DNA of 64,000 nt from Aquabacterium humicola (GCF_030167915.1 NZ_JARGNB010000001.1:1674001-1738000); one strand, 5' to 3'; shown: positions 1 to 9,908, numbered from the stretch's first letter. Notes: generated from the sequence alone by a model not told the origin. Numbers and translations are program-made.

Positions 1-567
1 ACGCAGCTGCCGCTCGGCGCCGTCGAGCAACCAACCATGCAGCACCGCGGCCCCGAAGAGCCCGTACGACGCGACGCCGAGCACCCAATGCAGCGGCGCC
101 CACGGCGATGCCACCGCCCGCACATCCCCTGGAAAGGCCCAGGCGAGCACGACGACGATCGCCCCGCCGACCGCCAGTGCGCGCCGCACCGACGGCAAGG
201 GCACGAAGCGGCTCTCGACGATGTGCACCGCGACCACCAGCCACAGCGTCAGGGACAGCACCGGCCCGAAGCCGAGGCGCGCGCCGGTGTCGCTGCGACC
301 CCAGCCGCCGATGTCCAGCGCCAGCAGTGCGGCGTGCAGCAGCCAGCCGACGATCAGCGCAGGCGCCTGCAGGCGCAGCGCCGACGCCGGTGCGGCATCG
401 GCCGCATCGGGCGAAGCGGCGCGCGCCGGCCAGGCGGCCACCGCATAGGCCAGCACCGACGCCAGTGCCAGGGCCAGCGGCGCCGGCCCGAGCGTGGTTC
501 CGGCAGCGCTCGAAGCCACCAGCGCGCCCGAGGATGAGCCCGACGAGAGGGCCGACGATAGAATCAT
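1..567 (-). CDS. CcsA/YpjD-family cytochrome c assembly protein (partial)
   Basis: The reading frame is open from the ATG at 567 to the window edge, giving 189 codons, so the C-terminal part is missing. The product is a polytopic membrane protein. Hydrophobic stretches are visible at about residues 28-47, 68-85, 100-113 and 130-145, and the segment LHWVLGVASYGLFGAA (about 160-175) resembles the haem-handling region of the CcsA/HemX/YpjD family. Members sit in the inner membrane and take part in cytochrome c maturation or haem handling. The gene diverges from ffh across a 71-bp gap, a common Burkholderiales arrangement. The exact role in cytochrome c assembly is inferred from family only. Confidence 0.8.
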   Translation of the reverse strand, partial: MILSSALSSGSSSGALVASSAAGTTLGPAPLALALASVLAYAVAAWPARAASPDAADAAPASALRLQAPALIVGWLLHAALLALDIGGWGRSDTGARLGFGPVLSLTLWLVVAVHIVESRFVPLPSVRRALAVGGAIVVVLAWAFPGDVRAVASPWAPLHWVLGVASYGLFGAAVLHGWLLDGAERQLR

Positions 568-638
568 CGAGGACAGTGTACTTTCGCGGCCTGCAGGGCT
601 CGACGGCGTCGACAGCAGCAGCCTGCCCACCCAAGCCG

Positions 639-1994
639 ATGGCCTCCACCCTTTCAGACCGCCTGTCGCGCCTCGTCAAGACGATGCGCGGCCAAGCCCG
701 CATCACCGAGAGCAACGTGCAGGACATGCTGCGCGAGGTGCGCGTCGCGCTGCTCGAAGCCGACGTCGCGCTGCCGGTGGTGCGCGAGTTCATCGCCCGC
801 GTCAAGGACAAGGCGCTCGGCCAGGACGTGGTCGGCTCGCTCAATCCGGGCCAGGCGCTCGTGGGCGTCGTGCACAAGGAGCTGGCGCGCACGATGGGCG
901 AAGGCGTGGCCGACCTGAACCTCGCCGTGCAGCCGCCGGCCATCGTGTTGATGGCCGGCCTGCAGGGCGCCGGCAAGACGACGACGACCGCCAAGCTCGC
1001 CAAGCACCTGATCGAGCGCCGCAAGAAGAAGGTGCTGACCGTCTCGGCCGACGTCTACCGGCCCGCCGCGATCGAGCAGCTGAAGACGGTGACGCGCCAG
1101 GCCGGCGCCGAGTGGTTCCCGTCGAGCGGCGAGCAGAAGCCGCGCGACATCGCGCTGGCCGCGCTGGACCACGCGAAGCGCCACTACTTCGACGTGCTGC
1201 TGGTCGACACCGCCGGCCGGCTGGCGATCGACGAAGCGCTGATGGCCGAGATCCGCGAGCTGCACGCGCTGCTGAACCCGGTCGAGACGCTTTTCGTCGT
1301 CGACGCGATGCAGGGCCAGGACGCGGTCAACACCGCGAAGGCCTTCAAGGAAGCGCTGCCGCTGACCGGCATCGTGCTGACCAAGCTCGACGGCGATTCG
1401 CGCGGCGGCGCGGCATTGTCGGTGCGGCAGATCACCGGCGCCCCGATCAAGTTCGCCGGCGTTTCCGAGAAGATCGACGGGCTCGAAGTCTTCGACGCCG
1501 AACGCCATGCCGGGCGTGTGCTGGGCATGGGCGACATCGTCGCGCTGGTCGAGGAAGTGCAGAAGAGCGTCGACCTGGACGCCGCGCAGAAGCTTGCCGA
1601 CAAGGTCAAGTCCGGCGACGGCTTCGACCTCAACGACTTCCTGATGCAGATCTCGCAGATGAAGAAGATGGGCGGGCTGTCGGGGCTGATGGACAAGCTG
1701 CCCAGCGCGCTCACGGCCAAGGCCGGCAATGTCGACATGGATCGCGCCGAGAAGGACGTGCGGCGCATGGAAGGCATCATCCACTCGATGACCGCGCTCG
1801 AGCGCCGCAAACCCGAACTGATCAAGGCCAGCCGCAAGCGCCGCATCGCCGCCGGCGCCGGCGTGCATGTGCAGGAAGTCAACCGCCTGCTCAACCAGTT
1901 CGAGCAGATGCAGGGCATGATGAAGAAGATGAAGGGCGGCGGCCTGATGAAGATGATGAAGCGCATGGGCGGCATGAAGGGCCTGATGCGCTGA
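639..1994 (+). CDS. ffh: Signal recognition particle protein Ffh (SRP54)
   Basis: Ffh binds 4.5S RNA and the signal sequences of nascent inner-membrane proteins, and docks with FtsY on the membrane by GTP-dependent dimerisation. The 451-residue product has the N domain (1-95), the G domain with P-loop GLQGAGKTTTTAKLA starting near residue 107, DTAGR and TKLDGDSRGG, and a methionine-rich M domain ending in a Met/Lys/Gly cluster. Length matches E. coli Ffh (453). I chose the ATG at 639 because it begins the conserved MASTLSDRLSRLV; the frame stays open further upstream but without family similarity. Its receptor gene ftsY lies 0.8 kb downstream on the opposite strand. Confidence 0.98.
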   Translation: MASTLSDRLSRLVKTMRGQARITESNVQDMLREVRVALLEADVALPVVREFIARVKDKALGQDVVGSLNPGQALVGVVHKELARTMGEGVADLNLAVQPPAIVLMAGLQGAGKTTTTAKLAKHLIERRKKKVLTVSADVYRPAAIEQLKTVTRQAGAEWFPSSGEQKPRDIALAALDHAKRHYFDVLLVDTAGRLAIDEALMAEIRELHALLNPVETLFVVDAMQGQDAVNTAKAFKEALPLTGIVLTKLDGDSRGGAALSVRQITGAPIKFAGVSEKIDGLEVFDAERHAGRVLGMGDIVALVEEVQKSVDLDAAQKLADKVKSGDGFDLNDFLMQISQMKKMGGLSGLMDKLPSALTAKAGNVDMDRAEKDVRRMEGIIHSMTALERRKPELIKASRKRRIAAGAGVHVQEVNRLLNQFEQMQGMMKKMKGGGLMKMMKRMGGMKGLMR

Positions 1995-2008
1995 AGCGTC
2001 CGGAAGGG

Positions 2009-2025
2009 CGGCCCCGATCGGGCCG
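2009..2025 (+). terminator. Possible hairpin after ffh
   Basis: A six-base-pair stem (CGGCCC/GGGCCG) with a five-base loop starts 15 bp after the ffh stop codon. No T-run follows, so it is at best a weak or Rho-assisted terminator. Confidence 0.3.
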
Positions 2026-2121
2026 TGCCGTAGCAGTCGGACACACTTGTCGCAGCGAAATGACGCGCTGCGTGACTTTCAGGGCTTCAGTCCGACGGCC
2101 GGACTGCCGAACATTCCGGCC

Positions 2122-2802
2122 ATGCTGCCCGTCGATCCCACCGCCGTACTCGCGATCGCCGCCATCCTCGTGCTGGTGCTGTCCTTTGTTGCCGGCCGTC
2201 GCCGACGCCCGGTCGCCCGGCCGAGTTCCCGACGGGAAGCGCAGGACGCCGCTGCCGAGTTCACCCCCCAGGCTGCACGCGTGCTGACCGTCGCCGAACG
2301 CCAGGCCCATACGCTGCTGCGCCAGGCGATGCCGGGTTACCTGGTGCTGGCGCAGGTGCCGTTGTCGCGCTTCCTCGGCGTGCCGGCGAAGCAGTCGGAG
2401 TGGCTGCAAGCCATCGCCGGCCTGAGCGCCGACCTGCTGCTGTGCGACAGCGGCTCGCGCGTGCTGGCCGTGATCGACGTTCGCCCCGCGCGGCTGAGCG
2501 AGAACAGCAAGCGCCGCCACGAGCGCATGACCACGCTGCTGCGCAAGGCCGGCATCAAGGTGCTGTCGTGGCAGGCCGAGGCCTTGCCGGACGTTGCGCT
2601 GGCCCGCCACCAGCTGCTGCCGATGCTCGCCGCGCCGTCGGCGGCACGCGAGCAGGCGTCGAGCAATTCGCGCCCGATGCCGCTGATCCCGGTCGCCGAG
2701 ATCCTCGCCGAAGGCGACAAGGACCACGACGACACGTCGATGGAGCCGGTGCCGTCCGCGCTGTTCGACGACTTCGAGCCGGTGCCCGTGCAGGCACGCT
2801 GA
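2122..2802 (+). CDS. DUF2726 domain protein with N-terminal membrane segment
   Basis: The 226-residue product has one hydrophobic segment near the start (about residues 8-24, AVLAIAAILVLVLSFVAG) followed by Arg-rich residues, which suggests a membrane anchor with a cytoplasmic body. The body (about 55-175) fits DUF2726, a domain related to restriction-endonuclease-like folds: it has LRQAMPGYLVLAQVPLSRFL, then LLLCDSGSRVLAVIDV and a RHERMTTLLRKAGIKVL stretch. An in-frame TTG at 2047 would add 25 residues; the ATG at 2122 is preferred because it places the anchor at the N terminus. The stop codon abuts the ftsY stop in convergent orientation. Function is unknown. Confidence 0.75.
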   Translation: MLPVDPTAVLAIAAILVLVLSFVAGRRRRPVARPSSRREAQDAAAEFTPQAARVLTVAERQAHTLLRQAMPGYLVLAQVPLSRFLGVPAKQSEWLQAIAGLSADLLLCDSGSRVLAVIDVRPARLSENSKRRHERMTTLLRKAGIKVLSWQAEALPDVALARHQLLPMLAAPSAAREQASSNSRPMPLIPVAEILAEGDKDHDDTSMEPVPSALFDDFEPVPVQAR

Positions 2803-4035
2803 TCAACCCAGCAAGGCCTGCGCGAATTCACGCGCGTCGAAGGTCTCGAGGTCTTCCAGCCTTTCGCCGACGCCGATGAAGTAGACCGGCACCGGCCGCT
2901 CGCGCGCGATCGCAGCCAGCACGCCGCCCTTCGCCGTGCCATCGAGCTTGGTGACGATCAGGCCGGTCAGCTTCAACGCATCGTCGAAGGCCTTCACCTG
3001 CGTCAGCGCGTTCTGGCCGGTGTTGCCGTCGACCACCAGCAGCACCTCGTGCGGTGCACTCGCATCGGCCTTGGCGATCACGCGGCGGATCTTCTTCAGC
3101 TCTTCCATCAGGTGCAGCTGCGTCGGCAAGCGACCGGCGGTGTCGGCGATCACGACGTCGCGGTTGCGCGCCTTGCCGGCGGCCACCGCATCGAAACTCA
3201 CCGCGGCCGGGTCGGCGCCTTCCTGGCTGATGATCTCCACCTTGTTGCGATCGGCCCAGACCGCCAGCTGCTCGCGCGCTGCAGCACGGAAGGTATCGGC
3301 CGCGGCCAGCAGCACGCTCTGGTCGGCATCGGCCAGATGGCGCGTCAGCTTGCCGATGCTCGTCGTCTTGCCGGCACCGTTGACGCCGACGACCATCATC
3401 ACCGTCGGAGTGAATTCGCCGACGACGAGCGGCTTCTCGAGCGGCTTCAGCAGGTCGGCGATCGCGTCGGCGAGCAGCGCCTTGACCTGCTGGGGATCGG
3501 TCGCGCGGGTCTCCTTGACGCGGCGCTTCAGGTCCTCGAGCAGGTGCTCGGTGGCCTTGACGCCGGCATCGGCCATCAGCAGCGCAGCCTCGAGCTCCTC
3601 GTACAGCGCGTCGTCGATCTTGGTGCCGACGAAGACCTGCGAGATGCTGGCACCGGTCTTCTGCAGTCCGCCGCGCAGGCGGTCGACCCAGCGCTCGCGC
3701 GACGGCGGTGACGGCGAGAACATCGCGAGGCCGCCGCGCATGTCGACCGGTTCGCCTGTCGCGGCGGGTGCCGGTGCGATCGTGTTCGGCATCGGCACCG
3801 CCGGCGCGCGCGGCACGGGCGGAACCGGCGCGGCGGGCTGCACGACGGGTGCGGCCGCGGCGGGTGCAGGCGGCGCGGGTGAAGGCGATGTCGGGACCGC
3901 AGGCGCGGGCTTGAGCGCGGCCGGCGCGGTTGCGGGTGAAGCTGCGGGCGCGGGTGCGGGCGCTGTGGCCGGTGCATCCCCCATCGTGAAGATCGGAGCA
4001 GGCGGCGGCGCCTTCTTCTTGAAAAAGCTGAACAT
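2803..4035 (-). CDS. ftsY: Signal recognition particle receptor FtsY
   Basis: FtsY is the membrane-associated GTPase that receives Ffh-ribosome complexes and hands nascent chains to SecYEG. The 410-residue product starts MFSFFKKK, has a low-complexity Ala/Pro-rich linker (about 10-100) in place of the acidic A domain of E. coli FtsY, and then a full NG domain: GVNGAGKTTSIGKLTRHL, DTFRAAAREQL, DTAGRLPTQLHLMEELKK and TKLDGTAKGG. The A/P-rich linker is typical of Burkholderiales FtsY. The gene is convergent with the DUF2726 gene with no spacer, and starts about 65 bp from a tRNA gene on the other strand. Confidence 0.97.
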   Translation of the reverse strand: MFSFFKKKAPPPAPIFTMGDAPATAPAPAPAASPATAPAALKPAPAVPTSPSPAPPAPAAAAPVVQPAAPVPPVPRAPAVPMPNTIAPAPAATGEPVDMRGGLAMFSPSPPSRERWVDRLRGGLQKTGASISQVFVGTKIDDALYEELEAALLMADAGVKATEHLLEDLKRRVKETRATDPQQVKALLADAIADLLKPLEKPLVVGEFTPTVMMVVGVNGAGKTTSIGKLTRHLADADQSVLLAAADTFRAAAREQLAVWADRNKVEIISQEGADPAAVSFDAVAAGKARNRDVVIADTAGRLPTQLHLMEELKKIRRVIAKADASAPHEVLLVVDGNTGQNALTQVKAFDDALKLTGLIVTKLDGTAKGGVLAAIARERPVPVYFIGVGERLEDLETFDAREFAQALLG

Positions 4036-4083
4036 GAAGGTCCGTGTGGCGGGCCCGCTTGGCGAACCCTCGAAACGTGCCGC

Positions 4084-4089
4084 TATAAT
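4084..4089 (+). promoter_or_regulatory. -10 element of the tRNA promoter
   Basis: A perfect TATAAT lies 11 bp upstream of the tRNA 5' end, the position expected for a stable-RNA promoter. The matching -35 is weak: the best candidate is TTGGCG at 4059-4064, with a long 19-bp spacer. The GC-rich stretch between -10 and the tRNA start could be a stringent discriminator. Confidence 0.7.
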
Positions 4090-4100
4090 CGCGGGCTCTT

Positions 4101-4177
<77 letters not shown>

Positions 4178-4183
4178 GATCCC

Positions 4184-4212
4184 GGCCCGAGCATCTTGCT
4201 CGGGCCGTTTTT
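4184..4212 (+). terminator. Rho-independent terminator of the tRNA
   Basis: GGCCCGAGCA (4184-4193) pairs perfectly with TGCTCGGGCC (4197-4206) around a TCT loop and is followed by GTTTTTCTTT. The stem begins seven bases after the tRNA CCA end. This is the clearest intrinsic terminator in the window. Confidence 0.9.
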
Positions 4213-4238
4213 CTTTCCACAGCCCCTGGGTCTACACC

Positions 4239-4619
4239 ATGCTTCGCTGTGTGCTCACCGCGCTCGCCGCGGCCACCGTCGCCGTGCCGGCGGCCGCTCA
4301 ACTGGCGCGCCAGTTCCCGGCCAACGCGCTGCGCGGCAGCTTCCAGGTCGTGCAGCCGCCGGACGTGCAGCTCAACGGCAAGCCGGCGCGCCTGGCACCC
4401 GGCGCGCGCATCCGCGGTGCCAACGGCATGCTGCAGATGTCCGGCGCGATGGTCGGCCACAAGCTGCTGGTGCACTACACCATCGACGACAGCGGCAACC
4501 TGCACGACGTGTGGGTGCTGACGCCGGCCGAGGCCGCGCGCAAGCCCTGGCCCACCACCCCCGCCGAAGCGCAGCACTGGTCCTTCGACTGGGGCGCGCA
4601 GCACTGGACCAAGCCGTGA
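4239..4619 (+). CDS. Conserved hypothetical periplasmic protein upstream of miaB
   Basis: The product has 126 residues with a clear Sec signal peptide (about 1-21, [20 protein letters not shown]). The mature part carries [19 protein letters not shown], then a motif around [12 protein letters not shown] and a Trp-rich tail ([11 protein letters not shown]). It has no known catalytic motif. A similar small exported protein commonly precedes miaB in Burkholderiales, so the neighbourhood looks conserved, but nothing here ties it to tRNA modification. The miaB start codon follows 19 bp after its stop, so the two may be co-transcribed. Function unknown. Confidence 0.8.
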   Translation: MLRCVLTALAAATVAVPAAAQLARQFPANALRGSFQVVQPPDVQLNGKPARLAPGARIRGANGMLQMSGAMVGHKLLVHYTIDDSGNLHDVWVLTPAEAARKPWPTTPAEAQHWSFDWGAQHWTKP

Positions 4620-4638
4620 GCAACACAAGGAGGCGGTC

Positions 4639-6012
4639 ATGACGACGCCCGCGAAGAAGGTCTTCATCCGCAGCTTCGGCTGCCAGATGAACGAGTACGA
4701 CGCCGACAAGATGGCCGACGTGATGCGCGCGGCCGAAGGCTACGAGCCCACGAACGATCCCGAAGAGGCCGACCTCATCCTCTTCAACACCTGCTCGGTG
4801 CGCGAGAAGGCGCAGGAGAAGGTGTTCTCCGACCTCGGCCGCGTCAAGCACCTGAAGAGCAAGGGAGTGCTGATCGGCGTCGGCGGCTGCGTCGCCAGCC
4901 AGGAAGGCGCGGCGATCATCGAGCGCGCGCCCTACGTCGACGTCGTCTTCGGCCCGCAGACCCTGCACCGCCTGCCGGCGCTGATCGCGCAGCGCGCACG
5001 GCAAGGCCGGCCGCAGGTCGACATCAGCTTCCCCGAGATCGAGAAGTTCGACCACCTGCCGCCGGCCAAGGTCGACGGCGCGACCGCCTTCGTCTCCATC
5101 ATGGAAGGCTGCTCCAAGTACTGCTCGTACTGCGTCGTGCCCTATACGCGCGGCGAGGAAGTCAGCCGCCCGTTCGAGGACGTGCTGGCCGAGATCGCCG
5201 GACTGGCCGCGCAAGGCGTCAAGGAAGTGACGCTGCTGGGCCAGAACGTCAACGCCTACCGCGGCACGATGGGCCGCCCGGCGAAAGGCGACGGCGAGAT
5301 CGCCGACTTCGCGCTGCTGCTCGACTACATCCACGAGGTCCCGGGCATCGAGCGCATCCGCTACACCACCAGCCATCCGAACGAGTTCACGCCGCGGCTG
5401 GTCGAGGCCTACGGGCGGCTGCCGAAGCTGGTGAACCACCTGCACCTCCCGGTGCAGCACGGCTCGGACCGCATCCTGATGGCGATGAAGCGCGGCTACA
5501 CCACGCTGCAGTACAAGAGCACGATCCGCAAGCTGCGCGCGATCCGCCCCGACATCAGCCTGTCCACCGACTTCATCGTCGGTTTCCCCGGCGAGACCGC
5601 CGAGGACCACGCGAAGTCGCTGCAGCTGATCCGCGACGTCGGCTACGACGCGAGCTTCAGCTTCGTCTTCAGCCCGCGCCCCGGCACGCCGGCGGCCAAC
5701 CTGCACGACGACACGCCGCAGGCGCTGAAGCTCGAACGGCTGCAGGAACTGCAGGCGTTGATTGAAGAGAACGTGCAGCGCATCAGCGCCAGCCGCGTCG
5801 GCACGGTGCAGCGCATCCTCGTCGAAGGCCCGAGCCGCAAGAATGCGCTGGAGCTGATGGGGCGCACCGAGTGCAACCGCATCGTCAACTTCGACGGCGG
5901 CCCGCTGCGTGACCGGCTGGTGGGCCAGCTGATCGACGTGCGCATCACGCAGGCGCTGCCGCACTCGCTGCGCGCCGAGGTGCTGACGAAGGACGACGTG
6001 CTGGCGGCCTGA
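4639..6012 (+). CDS. miaB: tRNA-2-methylthio-N6-dimethylallyladenosine synthase MiaB
   Basis: MiaB is a radical-SAM methylthiotransferase that converts i6A37 to ms2i6A37 in tRNAs reading UNN codons. The 457-residue product has the N-terminal MTTase domain with three cluster Cys (first C15 in [10 protein letters not shown], then NTCSV and GGCVAS). The radical-SAM triad CSKYCSYC is at C158, C162 and C165. A C-terminal TRAM domain covers about 385-450. Length and motif order match the family. An AAGGAGG-type ribosome site lies just before the ATG (caaggaggcggtcATG). Confidence 0.98.
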   Translation: MTTPAKKVFIRSFGCQMNEYDADKMADVMRAAEGYEPTNDPEEADLILFNTCSVREKAQEKVFSDLGRVKHLKSKGVLIGVGGCVASQEGAAIIERAPYVDVVFGPQTLHRLPALIAQRARQGRPQVDISFPEIEKFDHLPPAKVDGATAFVSIMEGCSKYCSYCVVPYTRGEEVSRPFEDVLAEIAGLAAQGVKEVTLLGQNVNAYRGTMGRPAKGDGEIADFALLLDYIHEVPGIERIRYTTSHPNEFTPRLVEAYGRLPKLVNHLHLPVQHGSDRILMAMKRGYTTLQYKSTIRKLRAIRPDISLSTDFIVGFPGETAEDHAKSLQLIRDVGYDASFSFVFSPRPGTPAANLHDDTPQALKLERLQELQALIEENVQRISASRVGTVQRILVEGPSRKNALELMGRTECNRIVNFDGGPLRDRLVGQLIDVRITQALPHSLRAEVLTKDDVLAA

Positions 6013-6028
6013 AGCAGCCGCGGCGGCC

Positions 6029-6304
6029 TCAGCGCCGGCGGAAGCCCGCCCACCACAGCGCCGCGGCGCAGGCGAGCACCATCGCCCCATACGTGCCCAT
6101 GCGGCCGTCGCGGCCGGTGATCACCAGGCCGGCCAGCAGCGCGAAGGTCGAGGCCCCGGCGGCCCAGCCCGCAAGTCGCTGCCAGCGCACACCGGCGAGC
6201 TCGCGCCGCCACAGCAGCTTGGCCAGCCCGCCGGCGATCAGCCCCAGCCCGATTCCGGGCGCGACGAGGTTGAGCAGGTGCCAGACAGCATCGAGAAGGT
6301 CCAT
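6029..6304 (-). CDS. Small inner-membrane protein, function unknown
   Basis: From the ATG at 6304 the product is 91 residues with three hydrophobic segments (about 5-27, 44-61 and 70-87) and short basic loops, ending in FRRR. It is convergent with miaB, 16 bp after its stop, and divergent from hemA. I do not recognise a family. The clean alternation of membrane segments and typical GC-rich codon use support a real gene. The frame is open to a start further upstream (6472), but the extension would overlap the hemA promoter region and has no membrane or family features. Confidence 0.6.
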   Translation of the reverse strand: MDLLDAVWHLLNLVAPGIGLGLIAGGLAKLLWRRELAGVRWQRLAGWAAGASTFALLAGLVITGRDGRMGTYGAMVLACAAALWWAGFRRR

Positions 6305-6394
6305 CGCGCCGGGGGGGGAAATCTGCCGGCGCGGGACTTGAGATGCGTCAAGCGCACGTCGTCCCCGCACCGCGGTAGCAAATGCATCAAATTC

Positions 6395-6400
6395 TATAAT
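6395..6400 (+). promoter_or_regulatory. Probable -10 element upstream of hemA
   Basis: A perfect TATAAT sits 110 bp before the hemA start in the 206-bp divergent gap between the small membrane gene and hemA. No good -35 is visible 16-18 bp upstream. It would give a leader of roughly 100 nt, in which I see no recognisable riboswitch. Confidence 0.5.
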
Positions 6401-6510
6401 CGCCGAACTATGAGCCCCCAGCTCACTTCGTTCGCGGCCCCGGGGATCCGAAGGACCCCTTGCGGGAGCCATGGGCGCTCAGCGCTTTTCGGGCGGCCGG
6501 GCAGGCACTG

Positions 6511-7812
6511 ATGAGTGTGTTCACCCTCGGCCTGAACCACATGACCGCGCCGGTGGACCTGCGCGGCCGGTTCGCGTTCGCGCCGGAACAACTCTCCCCC
6601 GCGCTTCGCGGCTTTCAGGAGCGCCTGCGCCGGGCGCTGCCGGAAGCCGCGCTGCTGTCGACCTGCAACCGCACCGAGCTCTACGTCGCCGCCGCGCCCG
6701 CGACCGTGCGCGAGCTGGTGACGCCGGCGGTCGACTGGCTCGCGGCGCAGGGCGGCGTGCAGGCCGACCAGCTGCGCTCGCACACCTACGTGCTCGAACA
6801 GCGCGAAGCTGCGCGCCATGCCTTCCGCGTCGCGTCGGGCCTCGATTCGATGGTGCTCGGCGAGCCGCAGATCCTCGGCCAGATGAAGCAGGCCGTGCGC
6901 GAGGCCGATGCCGCCGGCACGCTCGGCACCACGCTGCACCAGCTGTTCCAGCGCTCGTTCTCGGTCGCCAAGGACGTGCGCAGCTCGACCGAGATCGGCG
7001 CGCATTCGATCAGCATGGCCGCCGCCGCGGTACGGCTGGCCTCGCAGCTGTTCGAGGACCTCGCCGACATCAACGTGCTGTTCGTCGGCGCCGGCGAGAT
7101 GATCGAACTGGTCGCCACGCACTTCGCCGCACGCGCGCCGAAGGCGATGGCCATCGCCAACCGCACGCTCGAGCGCGGCGAGAAGCTCGCCGGCCGCTTC
7201 GGCGCGCAGGCGATCCGCCTGGCCGACCTGCCGCAGCGCCTGCACGAGTTCGACGCCATCGTCTCCTGCACCGCCAGCACGCTGCCGATCATCGGCCTGG
7301 GTGCGGTGAAGAGCGCGCTGAAGGCGCGCCGCCACCGGCCGATGTTCATGGTCGACCTCGCGGTGCCGCGCGACATCGAGCAAGAGGTGGCGACGCTGGA
7401 AGACGTCTACCTCTACACCGTCGACGACCTGTCGAGCCTGGTGCAGAGCGCCGGCGAGAAGCGCCAGGCCGCCGTCGCCCAGGCCGAGGCGATCATCGAT
7501 GCCGGCGTGCAGAGCTTCAGCCACTGGCTCGACCAGCGCGCCAGCGTGCCGCTGATCCAGGCGCTGAACGCGCAGGCCGACGAGTGGCGCAACGCCGAGA
7601 TCCAGCGCGCGCGCAAGCTGCTGGCCAAGGGCAACGACGTCGACAGCGTGCTCGAAGCCCTGTCCCGCGGCCTGACGCAGAAGATGCTGCACGGCACGCT
7701 GGCCGAGCTGCACGCCAGCGAAGGCGCCCAGCGCGCGCAGATGGCCGACACGGTCGCGCGCCTGTTCCTGCGCCAGTCGCCGCGCAACCCGGCGGACGAC
7801 GACCGCCGTTAG
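6511..7812 (+). CDS. hemA: Glutamyl-tRNA reductase
   Basis: HemA reduces glutamyl-tRNA(Glu) with NADPH to glutamate-1-semialdehyde, the first committed step of the C5 tetrapyrrole pathway. From the ATG at 6511 ([18 protein letters not shown]) it has 433 residues. The catalytic Cys is C52 in [11 protein letters not shown], followed by [17 protein letters not shown], an NADPH-binding region starting near VLFVGAGEM, and the C-terminal helical dimerisation domain. A TTG at 6460 would extend the N terminus by 17 residues that do not look like the family. It begins a likely hemA-prfA-prmC unit, an order also known in enteric bacteria. Confidence 0.97.
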   Translation: MSVFTLGLNHMTAPVDLRGRFAFAPEQLSPALRGFQERLRRALPEAALLSTCNRTELYVAAAPATVRELVTPAVDWLAAQGGVQADQLRSHTYVLEQREAARHAFRVASGLDSMVLGEPQILGQMKQAVREADAAGTLGTTLHQLFQRSFSVAKDVRSSTEIGAHSISMAAAAVRLASQLFEDLADINVLFVGAGEMIELVATHFAARAPKAMAIANRTLERGEKLAGRFGAQAIRLADLPQRLHEFDAIVSCTASTLPIIGLGAVKSALKARRHRPMFMVDLAVPRDIEQEVATLEDVYLYTVDDLSSLVQSAGEKRQAAVAQAEAIIDAGVQSFSHWLDQRASVPLIQALNAQADEWRNAEIQRARKLLAKGNDVDSVLEALSRGLTQKMLHGTLAELHASEGAQRAQMADTVARLFLRQSPRNPADDDRR

Positions 7813-7877
7813 CCTCGCTGCCTGCGTACGGCCGACGGGGCCCGCTTCCCGACGGCCGGCCGCGGGCCATGCCGCCC

Positions 7878-8960
7878 ATGAAAGACGCCCTGCGCCACCA
7901 ACTGCAACGCCTCCAGATGCGGCTCGCCGAGCTGGACGCCCACCTGGCTGATCCGCAGCTCACCGCCGACATCCAGCGTTATCGACAGGTGGCGCGCGAA
8001 CAGGCCGAAGCGGCGGCGATCGTCGAACGCTTCCAGGCCTACGAGCAGCGCGAGGCCGACCTGCGCGCGGCGCGCGAGCTGCTGGCCGATCCCGAGATGG
8101 CCGAGATGGCGCGCGAGGAGATCGACGCCGCCGAGGCCGATCTGCAGCGCCTGCTGGCCGAGCTGCAGACCGCGCTGCTGCCGCGCGACCCCGACGACGG
8201 CCGCAACGCCTTCGTCGAGATCCGCGCCGGCACCGGCGGCGAAGAATCGGCGCTGTTCGCCGCCGACCTCGCGCGCATGTACCTGCGCTTCTGCGAGCGC
8301 CGCGGCTGGCGTATCGAGGTGATGAGCGAAAGTGCATCGGACCTCGGCGGCTACAAGGAGCTGGTGCTGCGCGTCGAGGGTGATGCCGTGTACGGCCAGC
8401 TGAAGTTCGAGTCCGGCGGCCACCGCGTGCAGCGCGTGCCGGAAACCGAATCGCAGGGCCGCATCCACACCAGCGCCTGCACGGTCGCGGTGATGCCCGA
8501 GCCCGACGAGCAGGCCGAGGTGACCATCAACCCGTCCGAACTGCGCATCGACACCTTCCGCGCGTCCGGCGCCGGCGGCCAGCACGTCAACAAGACCGAC
8601 TCGGCGATCCGCATCACGCACCTGCCGACCGGCATCGTCGCCGAGTGCCAGGACGACCGCTCGCAGCACCGCAACAAGGCCAAGGCGATGGCCGTGCTGC
8701 TGGCGCGGCTGCGCGACAAGGAACGCGGCGAACGCGAAGCCAAGGAAGCCGCGACACGCAAGAGCCTGGTCGGCACCGGCGACCGCTCGGACCGCATCCG
8801 CACCTACAACTTCCCGCAGGGCCGGCTCACCGACCACCGCATCAACCTGACCCTGTACAAGCTCGGCTCGATCATGGACGGCGAGCTCGACGACGTCGTC
8901 GATGCGCTGAAGGCCGCGCAGGCCCAGGCACAGCTGGCGGCGCTGGAAGGCGCAGCCTGA
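7878..8960 (+). CDS. prfA: Peptide chain release factor 1
   Basis: RF1 reads UAA and UAG in the ribosomal A site and triggers peptide release. From the ATG at 7878 it has 360 residues, the same as E. coli RF1. The peptidyl-transferase motif GGQ falls at 233-235, with Q235 matching the E. coli Gln that PrmC methylates. The stop-recognition tripeptide is PET in [10 protein letters not shown], fitting the RF1 P-x-T pattern and distinguishing it from RF2 (SPF). A second in-frame ATG lies three codons upstream (7869). The PrmC gene follows by five bases. Confidence 0.97.
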   Translation: MKDALRHQLQRLQMRLAELDAHLADPQLTADIQRYRQVAREQAEAAAIVERFQAYEQREADLRAARELLADPEMAEMAREEIDAAEADLQRLLAELQTALLPRDPDDGRNAFVEIRAGTGGEESALFAADLARMYLRFCERRGWRIEVMSESASDLGGYKELVLRVEGDAVYGQLKFESGGHRVQRVPETESQGRIHTSACTVAVMPEPDEQAEVTINPSELRIDTFRASGAGGQHVNKTDSAIRITHLPTGIVAECQDDRSQHRNKAKAMAVLLARLRDKERGEREAKEAATRKSLVGTGDRSDRIRTYNFPQGRLTDHRINLTLYKLGSIMDGELDDVVDALKAAQAQAQLAALEGAA

Positions 8961-8965
8961 GCGTC

Positions 8966-9799
8966 ATGTCGACCACGGTGCGCGAGGCGCTGGCCGCGGC
9001 GCGTGCACAGGGCGTCGATCGCCTCGACGCCCAGCTGCTGCTGGCCTTCCACCTGCACCGGCCACGCGCGTGGTTGATCGCGCACGACGATCAGCCGGTC
9101 GCAGCGGCGTCGATCTCGCCCTACGCGGCCGACATCGCCCGCCGCGCCGACGGCGTGCCGCTGGCCTACCTGCTCGGCGAGCGCGAGTTCCACGGCCTGC
9201 GGCTGCAGGTCACCCGCGACGTGCTGGACCCGCGGCCGGACACCGAGACGCTGGTCGACTGGGCGCTCGAACGGCTTGCGGCGCCGTCGATGCCGCCGAC
9301 GGCGGAGGTCGTGGACCTCGGCACCGGCAGCGGCGCGATCGCGCTGGCGATCGCTCACCGTCATCCCACCGCGCGCGTGACGGCCACCGACCTGAGCCCG
9401 AAGGCCCTGGCCGTGGCACAAGACAACGCACAGCGCCTCGGCCTCGCTGTGCAATGGGCCGAAGGCGCGTGGTGGTCGGCGCTGCCGGGGCGGCGGTTTC
9501 ACCTCGCCGTCTCGAACCCGCCCTACATCCGCGGCGACGATCCGCACCTGGCCGCGCTGAGGCACGAACCCCTGCTCGCGCTGACCCCTGGCGGCGATGG
9601 CCTCGATGCGCTGCGCGCGATCGTCGGCGGCGCGCCGGAGGCCCTGCGGCCGGGCGGCTGGCTGCTGCTCGAGCACGGCTGGGACCAGGCGGATGCGGTC
9701 CAGGCGTTGCTGCGCGGCCACGGCTTCGACGACGTGCAGACACGTGCCGATCTGGCCGGCCGGCCCCGCTGCACCGGCGGCCGTCGCGCCGCGGTCTGA
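8966..9799 (+). CDS. prmC: Peptide chain release factor N5-glutamine methyltransferase PrmC
   Basis: PrmC (HemK) methylates the Gln of the GGQ motif in RF1 and RF2 using S-adenosylmethionine, which raises termination efficiency. The 277-residue product has an N-terminal helical substrate-binding part, the SAM motif VVDLGTGSGAIALAIA (about residues 114-129) and the signature NPPY at 184-187, matching the family position. The gene starts five bases after prfA, so enzyme and substrate are encoded together. Confidence 0.96.
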   Translation: MSTTVREALAAARAQGVDRLDAQLLLAFHLHRPRAWLIAHDDQPVAAASISPYAADIARRADGVPLAYLLGEREFHGLRLQVTRDVLDPRPDTETLVDWALERLAAPSMPPTAEVVDLGTGSGAIALAIAHRHPTARVTATDLSPKALAVAQDNAQRLGLAVQWAEGAWWSALPGRRFHLAVSNPPYIRGDDPHLAALRHEPLLALTPGGDGLDALRAIVGGAPEALRPGGWLLLEHGWDQADAVQALLRGHGFDDVQTRADLAGRPRCTGGRRAAV

Positions 9800-9908
9800 A
9801 GCATCCTCGCTTCCCACGAAATAACGCGCGAACGCCCGCTTTCAATTGCGCACGGCGGCGGTCGGGCGGCGTAGTATGGACAGCACAGCCAACTTCGAGG
9901 AGAGGATC

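Noticed and set aside
654-1868. Long open frame antisense to ffh, and similar long antisense frames over hemA, proS, zwf, mla and gltB
   Set aside because: High-GC coding sequence produces long open shadows in other frames. These predicted proteins are Arg/His/Ala-rich, lack family motifs and overlap genes with complete conserved domains.
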